64,000 nucleotides of DNA from Streptomyces griseoflavus (GTDB lineage: Bacteria; Actinomycetota; Actinomycetes; Streptomycetales; Streptomycetaceae): positions 299,842-363,841 of the forward strand of contig NZ_BMUC01000001.1 in assembly GCF_014649995.1 (NCBI RefSeq), read 5' to 3'. Below the pieces are notes generated by a model. That model was not told the origin of the DNA. It searched no databases and saw only the letters and a list, made by a program, of their open reading frames with translations. Position 1 is the first letter of the stretch, and each line of letters opens with the position of its first letter. Positions 11,601 to 17,956 of this stretch are shown here, one piece after another. The position numbers and the translations under genes were made by a program.

Positions 11601-11931
11601 GAAGGGCGTACGGGCCGGAGCGGGTCAGCGTGCGCAGACGCACGGGCAGACCGTCGAAGGCGGCTCGCGCGCCCTCGCGTACGGCGGTGTCGGCGGCGGC
11701 GCGGCGGTCCGCGGGGACCTCGGCCTCGACGGTGAGGGTGGTGTCGGCGGGGTTGCCGGGGTGCGCCAGGGCGTGGCGGAGGGAGGCGTCGCCGACGGTG
11801 GTGGAGTAGGCGGTGAGGGTGGCGAGGACCGCCGTGGTCAGCAGGACCGTGAGGAGGGCGGCGGCCAGGAGGGGGCGGTGGGTGCGTACGCGGGCGAGCA
11901 CGAGGCGTGCCGGGCTCGCTGCGGCAGTCAC
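8650..11931 (-). CDS. FtsX-like ABC transporter permease, first gene of exporter operon
   Basis: 1093-residue membrane protein. A single N-terminal membrane segment (about 22-42) precedes a long extracytoplasmic domain, then a membrane block with the TERAGETRLLRARGASRAQVA coupling sequence (first 20 residues shown), a further soluble domain, and a final membrane block with RERSAEFAVLRALGASRRRL. Start is GTG with a run of six G residues eight bases upstream. It forms one leftward unit with the second permease and the ATPase. Possible roles of the family are lipoprotein or antimicrobial export; nothing in the window identifies the cargo. Upstream (12000-12060) there are two CGGAATG direct repeats 21 bases apart that could bind a regulator. 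Confidence 0.85.
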   Translation of the reverse strand: MTAAASPARLVLARVRTHRPLLAAALLTVLLTTAVLATLTAYSTTVGDASLRHALAHPGNPADTTLTVEAEVPADRRAAADTAVREGARAAFDGLPVRLRTLTRSGPYALPEALRPPDRRAPGGDPDLTHLAALDPTQIRVTAGRAPARTSGAEIEAAVPERAARALGLRPGARLTLANRLDGPPAHLHVTGVYRPVDTAAPYWRLDELGGRGIVELHFTTYGPLLADPSVFTGDRVSAGPSGWLATADFSAVTTERIDALREAAREGTDALPKADALGGTATATTELPAVLDRVERSLLVSRSTLLVIALQLTLLAGCALLLVARLLSTERAGETRLLRARGASRAQVARLAALEALLLAAPAAACAPLLAGPLTRLLAGQGALARIGLGLDTSVAAVAGRGTVWLASAAVALGCALAVTVPALTSSFTSGRAKPLPGAVRAGADLGLLAVAGVAYWQLSRRPSGAVGEDTGVDPLLVVAPALALLAGTVLALRLLPPAARLAERRAAAGRGLPGALAGWQFSRRPMRGAGPMLLLVLAVALGMLAIGQGSSWDRSQDDQADFRAGAPVRVLTAEGGFGRTRAYAAVPGVRAAAPAARTTVPLSGGRTATVLALDTAHAARTVLLRGDLAPVPVRTLVAPLAPEGDTAGVRVPAGTDRLTLTARLAGAGPETTVEVTATVEDSSGVPYAFPLGALPADGGPHDLALDLAATAEAPPGELTLTGLRLDLLQPALRAERHRLTLAALTATDGGGRERSLPLPDAWELSARVDGAAPVPGEDTSPTPPRTEPGDPATLTYGTGYTDPDLTWLPSPLTIGLRVPQPAASEVTAVATDRYLDSTGARPGQRVDVPISGGTVPVRIVRAVRALPSTPPGGGKTDGGALLVDLRSVNRVLQARGSEGLPPNEWWLAAAPGDTERVAGALRARPDLDPSRVVVRDEMAVELRDDPFGAGPGTAFGAAALAAAALASVGFAVSAAGSLRERSAEFAVLRALGASRRRLARVVLVEHGVLVGLALAVGVLLGAVLARAVIPLIMLTSEATRPVPQVLVELPPLRVAVLLTTVAAAPLLITAVLALRRAAPVTSLRDRGGDPA

Positions 11932-12109
11932 TCAACCCCCCGTGGTTGTCCGGACCTGCCGGTGATGTTGTCAGAGGGGTGAGGTGGAGGTAACCGGATG
12001 GTGCGCGGAATTGACCGGATCGTGATCGGAATGCGGAGGCACGCGTTCGGAATGTGACCGCGGTGCGGAGTGGCGGGCCCCCGCCGTCCCTTCGGTCAGG
12101 TCCGTCCGG

Positions 12110-12523
12110 TCAGTCCGGCGAGTTGATCATCGAGGCCGCCGCGTAGGTCAGGTACTTCCACAGGGTCTGCTCGTGTTCCTCGGACAGGCCCAGTTCGTCC
12201 ACGGCGTCCCGCATGTGCCTGAGCCACGCGTCGTGCGCCGCGCGGTCGACCTTGAACGGGACGTGGCGCATGCGCAGGCGCGGGTGGCCGCGGGTCGCGC
12301 TGTAGGTGGTGGGGCCGCCCCAGTACTGCATGAGGAAGAGGACGAGGCGCTCCTCGGCCGGTCCCAGGTCCTCCTCCGGATACATGGGCCGCAGCAGCGG
12401 ATCCTCCGCCACCCCCTGGTAGAAACGGTGGACGAGCCGGCGGAAGGTCTCCTCCCCGCCGACCTGCTCGTAGAAGGTCTGCTCCTGAAGCGTGCCGCGC
12501 CGAATCTCTGTCACGCCGTCCAT
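12110..12523 (-). CDS. glbO: Group II truncated haemoglobin (GlbO type)
   Basis: Small haem protein of 137 residues from the ATG at 12523. The N-terminal FYEQVGGEETFRRLVHRFYQ helix, the PEEDLGPAEERL loop, the QYWGGP segment, the proximal His in LRMRHVPF and the Trp in DAWLRHM are those of TrHbO proteins, which bind oxygen or scavenge reactive oxygen and nitrogen species. A GTG four codons upstream is an alternative start. No strong ribosome site is visible. It is divergent from the methyltransferase gene, with about 50 bases between the two starts. Confidence 0.9.
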   Translation of the reverse strand: MDGVTEIRRGTLQEQTFYEQVGGEETFRRLVHRFYQGVAEDPLLRPMYPEEDLGPAEERLVLFLMQYWGGPTTYSATRGHPRLRMRHVPFKVDRAAHDAWLRHMRDAVDELGLSEEHEQTLWKYLTYAAASMINSPD

Positions 12524-12560
12524 GGTCTCAGACACCACGGCGTAGGACTCAAGCCCTAAG

Positions 12561-12566
12561 TACTGT
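12561..12566 (+). promoter_or_regulatory. Candidate -10 box for a leaderless methyltransferase mRNA
   Basis: TACTGT fits the TANNNT -10 pattern and ends six bases before the ATG at 12573, so transcription would begin at the start codon. GGAG is only two bases from the ATG, too close for a normal ribosome site. No good -35 is seen. Confidence 0.4.
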
Positions 12567-12572
12567 GGAGAC

Positions 12573-13559
12573 ATGGGCGGCCAGGGCCGTGAGGCGCTCG
12601 ACCACCTCGCCGGGGACGCGCGGGCGGAGCTCGTGCGGGAGATCGCGGCGAGCGGGGCCTTCGACACCGACCCGGTGTGGCGGGAGGCGTTCGCCGCCGT
12701 CCCGCGGCACCTCTTCGTGCCGTACTACTACGTCGGTGCCGTCGGCGGATACGAACGCCGGTGGGGCGAGCACCCCGACCCCGCGGCCCGCGAGCTGTGG
12801 CTGCGCGGCGCGTACGAGGACACCCCGCTGGCGATCCGGCTGCGCGACGGCGAACCGATCTCCTCCAGCAGCCAGCCCTCCCTCATGGCGCTGATGCTGG
12901 CCGGCCTGGACGTCCGGGACGGGCAGAGGGTGCTGGAGATCGGCACCGGCAGCGGCTACAACGCCGCCCTGCTCGCCCACCGGCTCGGCGACGACGGCCT
13001 GGTCACCACCGTCGACCTCGACCCGGAGATCACCGAGGCCGCCCGCCGGCACCTCGCCGCCGCCGGACACCGTCCGGCCGTCGTCACCGGGGACGGCGCC
13101 CGCGGAGTGCCGGCGCACGCCCCCTACGACCGGATCATCGCGACCTGCGCCCTGCCGTGCGTCCCGCGCGCCTGGCTCGCCCAGTGCCGTCCCGGCGGCC
13201 GGATCCTCACCCCGTTCGCCACCGGCCTGCTCGCCCTCACCGTGCGCGACGCCGGCCACGCCGAGGGGCGCTTCCTGCACACGCCCGCCTACTTCGTGCC
13301 GCTGCGCGGCACCGGCCGTGCGTGGCGGGAACCGCCGGACGTGGAGGACCTGCCGGGCGCGGCCCTGGGGAGTGACGTGTTCCGGTTCCTGCTGGAGCTG
13401 ACCGCGGGCGTCCTCGACCCGTGGGAGGCGTACGAGGTGTGGGAGAACGAGGGCAGGCCGCAGCGCGAACGCTACGGCCTGACCGCCGACGCCGAGGGCG
13501 ACCGGGCCTGGCTGGACGACCCCGCGGGGCCGTTCGTCTGGCCGGTGCCCTCTTCCTAG
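12573..13559 (+). CDS. PCMT-like SAM-dependent methyltransferase
   Basis: 328 residues. The SAM-binding motif VLEIGTGSGYNAALLAHRLG near residues 115-134 and the SSSQPSLMALML segment before it are typical of the protein-L-isoaspartate O-methyltransferase family, which in actinobacteria also includes maturation enzymes for modified peptides. No RiPP precursor is seen beside this copy. The N-terminal 100 residues, including YYYVGAVGGYERRW, form the usual substrate-side extension. The C-terminal part (about 230-328) is longer than in classical PCMT. The gene is convergent with the FHA gene, 18 bases away. Confidence 0.82.
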   Translation: MGGQGREALDHLAGDARAELVREIAASGAFDTDPVWREAFAAVPRHLFVPYYYVGAVGGYERRWGEHPDPAARELWLRGAYEDTPLAIRLRDGEPISSSSQPSLMALMLAGLDVRDGQRVLEIGTGSGYNAALLAHRLGDDGLVTTVDLDPEITEAARRHLAAAGHRPAVVTGDGARGVPAHAPYDRIIATCALPCVPRAWLAQCRPGGRILTPFATGLLALTVRDAGHAEGRFLHTPAYFVPLRGTGRAWREPPDVEDLPGAALGSDVFRFLLELTAGVLDPWEAYEVWENEGRPQRERYGLTADAEGDRAWLDDPAGPFVWPVPSS

Positions 13560-13577
13560 TGCCGGTCCGCCGGACGC

Positions 13578-14897
13578 TCAGCCCCGGCGGATGGTGATCG
13601 TCGTCCAGGCGCCCACGTGGACGCGGTCGCCGTCCTGGAGCGGGACCGGGACGAACGGCTGGATCGGCTCGTCCGAGCCGTTGACCGTCGTGCCGTTCGT
13701 CGAGTTCTGGTCGACGACCGCCCAGGTGCCGTCCGGCTGCTGGACCAGCACCGCGTGCTGGTGCGAGACGCCCGGGTCCTCCGGCGGCGTCGACAGATCG
13801 ATGTCGGGGGTGTCGCCGGTGGAGTGGCGGCGGCGGCCGATGGTGATCTGGTTGCCGGTGAGCCGGCGCTGCTGCTCGGGGGAGTAGGCGGGCAGGTTGA
13901 GCCCCGCGGCCTCGGGGCCGGAGCGGTGCATCATCGCCATGAAGTACTCGCGGTCCGGGCCGATGGTCGCGGTCCAGGTGGCGGGGCCCTGCGGCCGGCC
14001 GGGCTGCTGCGGGTACCCGCCGGGTCCGGGCGGCGCCTGGGTGCCGCCGGGCTGCGGATAGCCGTAACCGCCGTGCCCGCCGGGGCCGTTCGGGCCACCG
14101 GGACCACCGGGGCCGCCGGGACCACCAGGGCCGCCGTGCCCACCGGGTCCGCCGTTCGGCGGGGAGATCACCCAGTCGTCGTCACCGCCGCCGAAGGGCG
14201 GACCGCCGGGCTGCTGACGGCCGGTGTCCTGCGGGTAGGCGGGAGGAGCCGGCGGACCGGACCGGAACGCCTGCGGGCCACCGGGACCACCGGGGCCACC
14301 CGGGCCACCCGGGCCGTTCGGACCACCATGGCCGCCGTGACCGCCGGGGCCGTTCGGGCCACCGTGACCGCCGGGGCCGCCATGACCGCCGGGGCCGGGC
14401 GGGGGCGGGACCGGGCGGGAGGGGTCGCCGCCGAAGCCGGGCGGGCCCGGCGGGATCGGCTCGGCGGGACGGTTCACCTGAGAGGGGCGCGAGCCCTGGT
14501 AGTCGTAGGAGTCACCGCCGCCGTACGACGGACCGGGCTGCGGCTGGAAGGGCCCGCCCTGGCCGGGTCCGGGGCCGGGGGCCGGCGGACGCGGGGCGGC
14601 CGGGGTGTACGAGGTCGCCGTGTTCGTCAGGAAGTTCCACCGGCACTCCTCGCAGAACGGCGCGCCGCCCTCGCGCGGCGTGCGGCACTGCGGGCACAGC
14701 TCGGTCCGGCCGCCGGGACCACCGGGGCCGCCGTAACCGCCGCCCTGGCCGCCGGGCGGCGGGAAGCCGTAGCCGCCGCCACCGCCCGGCGCGGGCGGCG
14801 GGGGAGGAGGTGGGGGTACGGCACCCGCCATGCGGTGACCGCACACCTCGCACCAGTCGTCGGAACCCGACTGGTGTCCGTTCGGGCAGGTCGGCAT
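13578..14897 (-). CDS. FHA-domain protein with two zinc ribbons and Gly-rich linker
   Basis: 439 residues. Zinc ribbon 1 uses Cys4, Cys16 and Cys19 (with His8 as likely fourth ligand); zinc ribbon 2 uses Cys68, Cys71, Cys82 and Cys85. Between and after them lies a long linker made of Gly/Pro/His repeats (GGPGGHGGPNG-like). The C-terminal 80 residues form an FHA domain, with TIGRRRHS, SHQHAVLV and NSTNGTTVNG, the elements that bind phosphothreonine. It is the last gene of the kinase cluster. By analogy with GarA/OdhI, FHA targets of PknG in mycobacteria and corynebacteria, it could be a reader or substrate of the kinase; it is otherwise unlike GarA. Start ATG 14897 is preceded by GGAGAGGGG. 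Confidence 0.85.
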   Translation of the reverse strand: MPTCPNGHQSGSDDWCEVCGHRMAGAVPPPPPPPPAPGGGGGYGFPPPGGQGGGYGGPGGPGGRTELCPQCRTPREGGAPFCEECRWNFLTNTATSYTPAAPRPPAPGPGPGQGGPFQPQPGPSYGGGDSYDYQGSRPSQVNRPAEPIPPGPPGFGGDPSRPVPPPPGPGGHGGPGGHGGPNGPGGHGGHGGPNGPGGPGGPGGPGGPQAFRSGPPAPPAYPQDTGRQQPGGPPFGGGDDDWVISPPNGGPGGHGGPGGPGGPGGPGGPNGPGGHGGYGYPQPGGTQAPPGPGGYPQQPGRPQGPATWTATIGPDREYFMAMMHRSGPEAAGLNLPAYSPEQQRRLTGNQITIGRRRHSTGDTPDIDLSTPPEDPGVSHQHAVLVQQPDGTWAVVDQNSTNGTTVNGSDEPIQPFVPVPLQDGDRVHVGAWTTITIRRG

Positions 14898-14978
14898 GTC
14901 GGCGCTTCCCCCTCTCCTTGTCCGGCCGGTTAGGCCGGATTTCTCCAACCCCGAGGGGTCAGGCTCGATTGCTTCCGG

Positions 14979-16325
14979 TCACTTCTTTACACGAACGGTC
15001 TTGGTCGACCGAGTTTCGAGCGTCATCTCGTCGGCCTCCTCCACCTTCGCCTTCAGTCGCACAGTACCGGTCGTGGCGTCGACGACGTCCACCACCTTCG
15101 CAAGCAGTTTCGCAGTATCCGCGTTGCCGGACGCACTCGCGAGCTGAACGGCGCGGCCCAGTTTGGCCGTTGCTCCGTCGATATTCCCCGCTTTGCGCAG
15201 ATCCAGCCCTTCTTGGATGACTTCCGCCAGTTCGGCCTGCCCGGTGTAGTGGGCGACCTGGGGGTTGATCGACGTCGAGGCGGCCATGTCGTCGGTCCAC
15301 ACGGCCCGTACGAGACCCTGCGCCCCGAGGTTGCGCACGTCCCCGTCGGGCTGCGGAACGACCAGTGAGATACGGGCCGCCAGCATCTCCCGGCCGATGC
15401 CGGCGGGCGGGACCTCCACGCAGACGTGGTAGTCGCGGGACTCGTCTCCCCAGGAACCAAGCGGGTAGTCGCCCGCGCGGGGGCCCGACTCGGTGCGGCG
15501 GCCGGTGAGTTCCCCGACGGTCGGCGCGACCTGTTTGACGAACTTCACGGTCGTGCCGACCGGGGTCCACAGCCGCAGCGAGACGTCCGCGACCTCCTTG
15601 CCCATCGCCGTCTCCATCATGTGCGTGAAGTCGGCGGCGAGATGGGCCGGGTCGGCGACGATGTCGGCGGTGCCGAGCAGCGCGGAGGCGATGGCTGTGA
15701 CTTCTTTCACTTCCCAGTCGGTGCCCACGCCGCGGGCGTCACAGGTGAACCGTCCCGCGCAGGCGTCCAGGGCCGCCTTCAGGTCCTCGGGCGACTCGTG
15801 CTCGTTGCGGCCGTCGGTGAGCAGGATGCCGTGCCGGATCGCCACGTCCGCCGACGCCAGCAGCCGGTCGGCGAGACCCAGCCAGGTGCCGATCGCCGTA
15901 CCGCCGCCCGCGCTCAGCTTCCGCAGCGCCTGCTTGGCCTCCTCACGGGTGGCGGCGTCGGCGACCGCGAGGCCACCGCCCCCCGGGTACACCTCCTTGG
16001 CCACGTGCGTGCCGCCGACGACCGCGAAGTGCACGCCGTCGCGCAGGGTGTCGATCGCGGCGGCCGTCGCGTCGCGGGCGTTGCGCATCTTCGTCGGCGG
16101 GTAGTCCATCGAGCCCGAGCAGTCGACCATGAGCACCACGGCCGCCGACGGTCCCTCACCGGGTGAGAAGAGGTGGGGCGCCGTCACCGCGCTGCCGATG
16201 GTGCCGCCCCCCGTCGCCGTCACCGTCACGATGGCGTTGACCTCGCGGCCGCCCTCCGGCAGGTATTCGTTCTGGTACACGTCCACCGAGAACTGCGGCA
16301 CGTTCGATTTCGAGAAGATGGCCAT
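14979..16325 (-). CDS. von Willebrand factor A domain protein (TerY-like)
   Basis: 448 residues with no signal peptide, so cytosolic. The MIDAS metal site is intact: DCSGS at 68-72 and TDGRNEH further on. A beta-rich N-terminal region precedes the vWA domain, and the C-terminal 200 residues contain beta strands and a helical pair ending in a Lys-rich tail (KTVRVKK). vWA proteins next to PP2C and kinase genes resemble the TerY/phosphatase/kinase triads described from tellurite-resistance loci; I infer a scaffold or regulated-assembly role. The frame extends upstream through the phosphatase gene but has no plausible start there. The gap to the phosphatase gene is 122 bases. Confidence 0.83.
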   Translation of the reverse strand: MAIFSKSNVPQFSVDVYQNEYLPEGGREVNAIVTVTATGGGTIGSAVTAPHLFSPGEGPSAAVVLMVDCSGSMDYPPTKMRNARDATAAAIDTLRDGVHFAVVGGTHVAKEVYPGGGGLAVADAATREEAKQALRKLSAGGGTAIGTWLGLADRLLASADVAIRHGILLTDGRNEHESPEDLKAALDACAGRFTCDARGVGTDWEVKEVTAIASALLGTADIVADPAHLAADFTHMMETAMGKEVADVSLRLWTPVGTTVKFVKQVAPTVGELTGRRTESGPRAGDYPLGSWGDESRDYHVCVEVPPAGIGREMLAARISLVVPQPDGDVRNLGAQGLVRAVWTDDMAASTSINPQVAHYTGQAELAEVIQEGLDLRKAGNIDGATAKLGRAVQLASASGNADTAKLLAKVVDVVDATTGTVRLKAKVEEADEMTLETRSTKTVRVKK

Positions 16326-16447
16326 GCCTGTTCGATCCCCCTCGGATGCCCCGGCGGCGCGGGGCGACGACGGATGACGGACCGGTCCCCTCCGGTCCGT
16401 CGAGGCTTCCCCGCGGGGAGCGCGCGAGAGGCTTCCCGTACGCGGCC

Positions 16448-17953
16448 TCAGGCCGATCCTGCCCCCTGGGGGACGGCGGGGAACGGCACGAGGGCCACTG
16501 TTACGTTGTCGTGGCCCCCGCCGTCGAGGGCGTGACCGACCAGTACCCGGGCGCTGTGCAGCGGGCGCACGGCGGCGTCGGCGGGCACCACCCCGGCCAT
16601 GTCGTCGGCCGACTCCGCGTAGTTCCACAGGCCGTCCGTGCAGACCACGATCACTCCGGGCCGGTCGGGCTTGAAGGACGCGGTGTGCGGTTCCAGTTCG
16701 TAGGCGTCGGCGCCGAGCCAGCCGGTGATCGCGTGGGCGCGGTGGTCGGCGTAGGCCTCGGCCTCGCCCATCAGGCCCGCGGCGACCATCTGCGCGGCCC
16801 ACGAGTCGTCCTCGGTGAGCCGGGCCGCCGGGGCGGAACGGTCCACCGGGATCCAGTAGGCGCGGCTGTCGCCGATCCAGCCGACGACCAGCAGACCCGC
16901 CGTCACCACCGTGCCGACGATCGTGCACGCCGGGGCGTTCTGGTGCGGGGCGTGCTCACGGGCGGCCGGGGCCGGCTCGTCGGCCAGCGCGTTGACCGCG
17001 TCGGAGGCGGCGATGATCGCGTCGTGCATCGCCTGCTGCGGGTGGGTGCCGCGCGGCAGGGCCGCCAGCAGGGACTCGGTCGCCGCGCGGGAGGCGGCCA
17101 TGGAGGCCTCGTCGGGGCGGGTCGCCGAGGAGACGCCGTCACAGACGATCGCCACGGAGACGGGCGAGCCGTCCGGCAGGGTGGCGGTGCCGATGCCGAA
17201 GGCGTCCTCGTTGCGGTGGTGGCGCAGGCCGCGGTCGCTGACCGCGGCCAGGGGGCCGCATTCCTGTTCCATGTGGTCCCGTTCGCGTGGCTGGGCGTGG
17301 CCGCAGTTCTCGCAGTAGCCGTCGTCGTCCACCCTGCCCGCTCGGCAGGCCACGCACACCGTGCCGCCGGCGGCGGTCTGCCGCTCCGGTGCGGCGGTCA
17401 CCCGCGGGTCGGGAGCCTGGAGCGGGTACTCCTCGGCCCGCGCGGGCTCGTGGCCGCCGTCGGGGTGCCCCTGCGGGTCGGGCGCCGGGGGCGCGTCCGG
17501 CTGCGCGCGGCGGTCGAAACGCACACCGGACGACGGAGCCGGGGGCGCGGACGGCGGAGGCGGCGGCGGTACGGGTCCGGACGGGGCGGCGGCCGGAGCG
17601 GCGGGAGCGGCGGAAGGTGCCGGGCCGCCCGCTGCGCCGGACAACGGGGAACCGTCCGAGTTCGTGCCGGGCACGTCCGTCGGCTGGTGGGTCGGCGGCC
17701 CGTCGACGGAGCCGTCCGGACCGGGAGCCGGCCAGGCCGGGGCCGCGGGCGGCGCCGACGGCGTCCGGGGACGCTCCGCCGACGCCTGGGGCGGCACCGA
17801 GCCGTTGAGGGCGACCGTCGGCTCGTCCTGCGGGCGCGCGGGAACCACCGACAGGTCGTATCCGCACGCACCGCAGAAACGATCACCCGACTCGAGGGGT
17901 TCCTCGCAGCTCGGGCACTTCGACAGAGCGGCCTGCTGAGGCATCTGCGACAT
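16448..17953 (-). CDS. PP2C-family Ser/Thr phosphatase with two zinc ribbons
   Basis: 501 residues. An N-terminal zinc ribbon (Cys13, 16, 27, 30), a Pro/Ala-rich linker, a second ribbon near 200-219 (CVACRAG, CENCGHAQ), then a PP2C catalytic domain from about 235 to the end. The metal-binding residues are present: RHHRNEDAFG, VCDGVSS, CTDGLWNY and GHDNVTVAL. It should remove phosphate from Ser/Thr residues and is encoded directly after the kinase, with three bases between the kinase stop and the ATG at 17953 (a TTG at 17956 is also possible). The obvious inference is that it opposes the kinase. Confidence 0.9.
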   Translation of the reverse strand: MSQMPQQAALSKCPSCEEPLESGDRFCGACGYDLSVVPARPQDEPTVALNGSVPPQASAERPRTPSAPPAAPAWPAPGPDGSVDGPPTHQPTDVPGTNSDGSPLSGAAGGPAPSAAPAAPAAAPSGPVPPPPPPSAPPAPSSGVRFDRRAQPDAPPAPDPQGHPDGGHEPARAEEYPLQAPDPRVTAAPERQTAAGGTVCVACRAGRVDDDGYCENCGHAQPRERDHMEQECGPLAAVSDRGLRHHRNEDAFGIGTATLPDGSPVSVAIVCDGVSSATRPDEASMAASRAATESLLAALPRGTHPQQAMHDAIIAASDAVNALADEPAPAAREHAPHQNAPACTIVGTVVTAGLLVVGWIGDSRAYWIPVDRSAPAARLTEDDSWAAQMVAAGLMGEAEAYADHRAHAITGWLGADAYELEPHTASFKPDRPGVIVVCTDGLWNYAESADDMAGVVPADAAVRPLHSARVLVGHALDGGGHDNVTVALVPFPAVPQGAGSA

Positions 17954-17956
17954 CAA

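Noticed and set aside
14080-14420. Dense short repeats resembling a repeat array
   Set aside because: They are codons for Gly/Pro/His repeats inside the FHA protein, without spacers of constant length, so not CRISPR.
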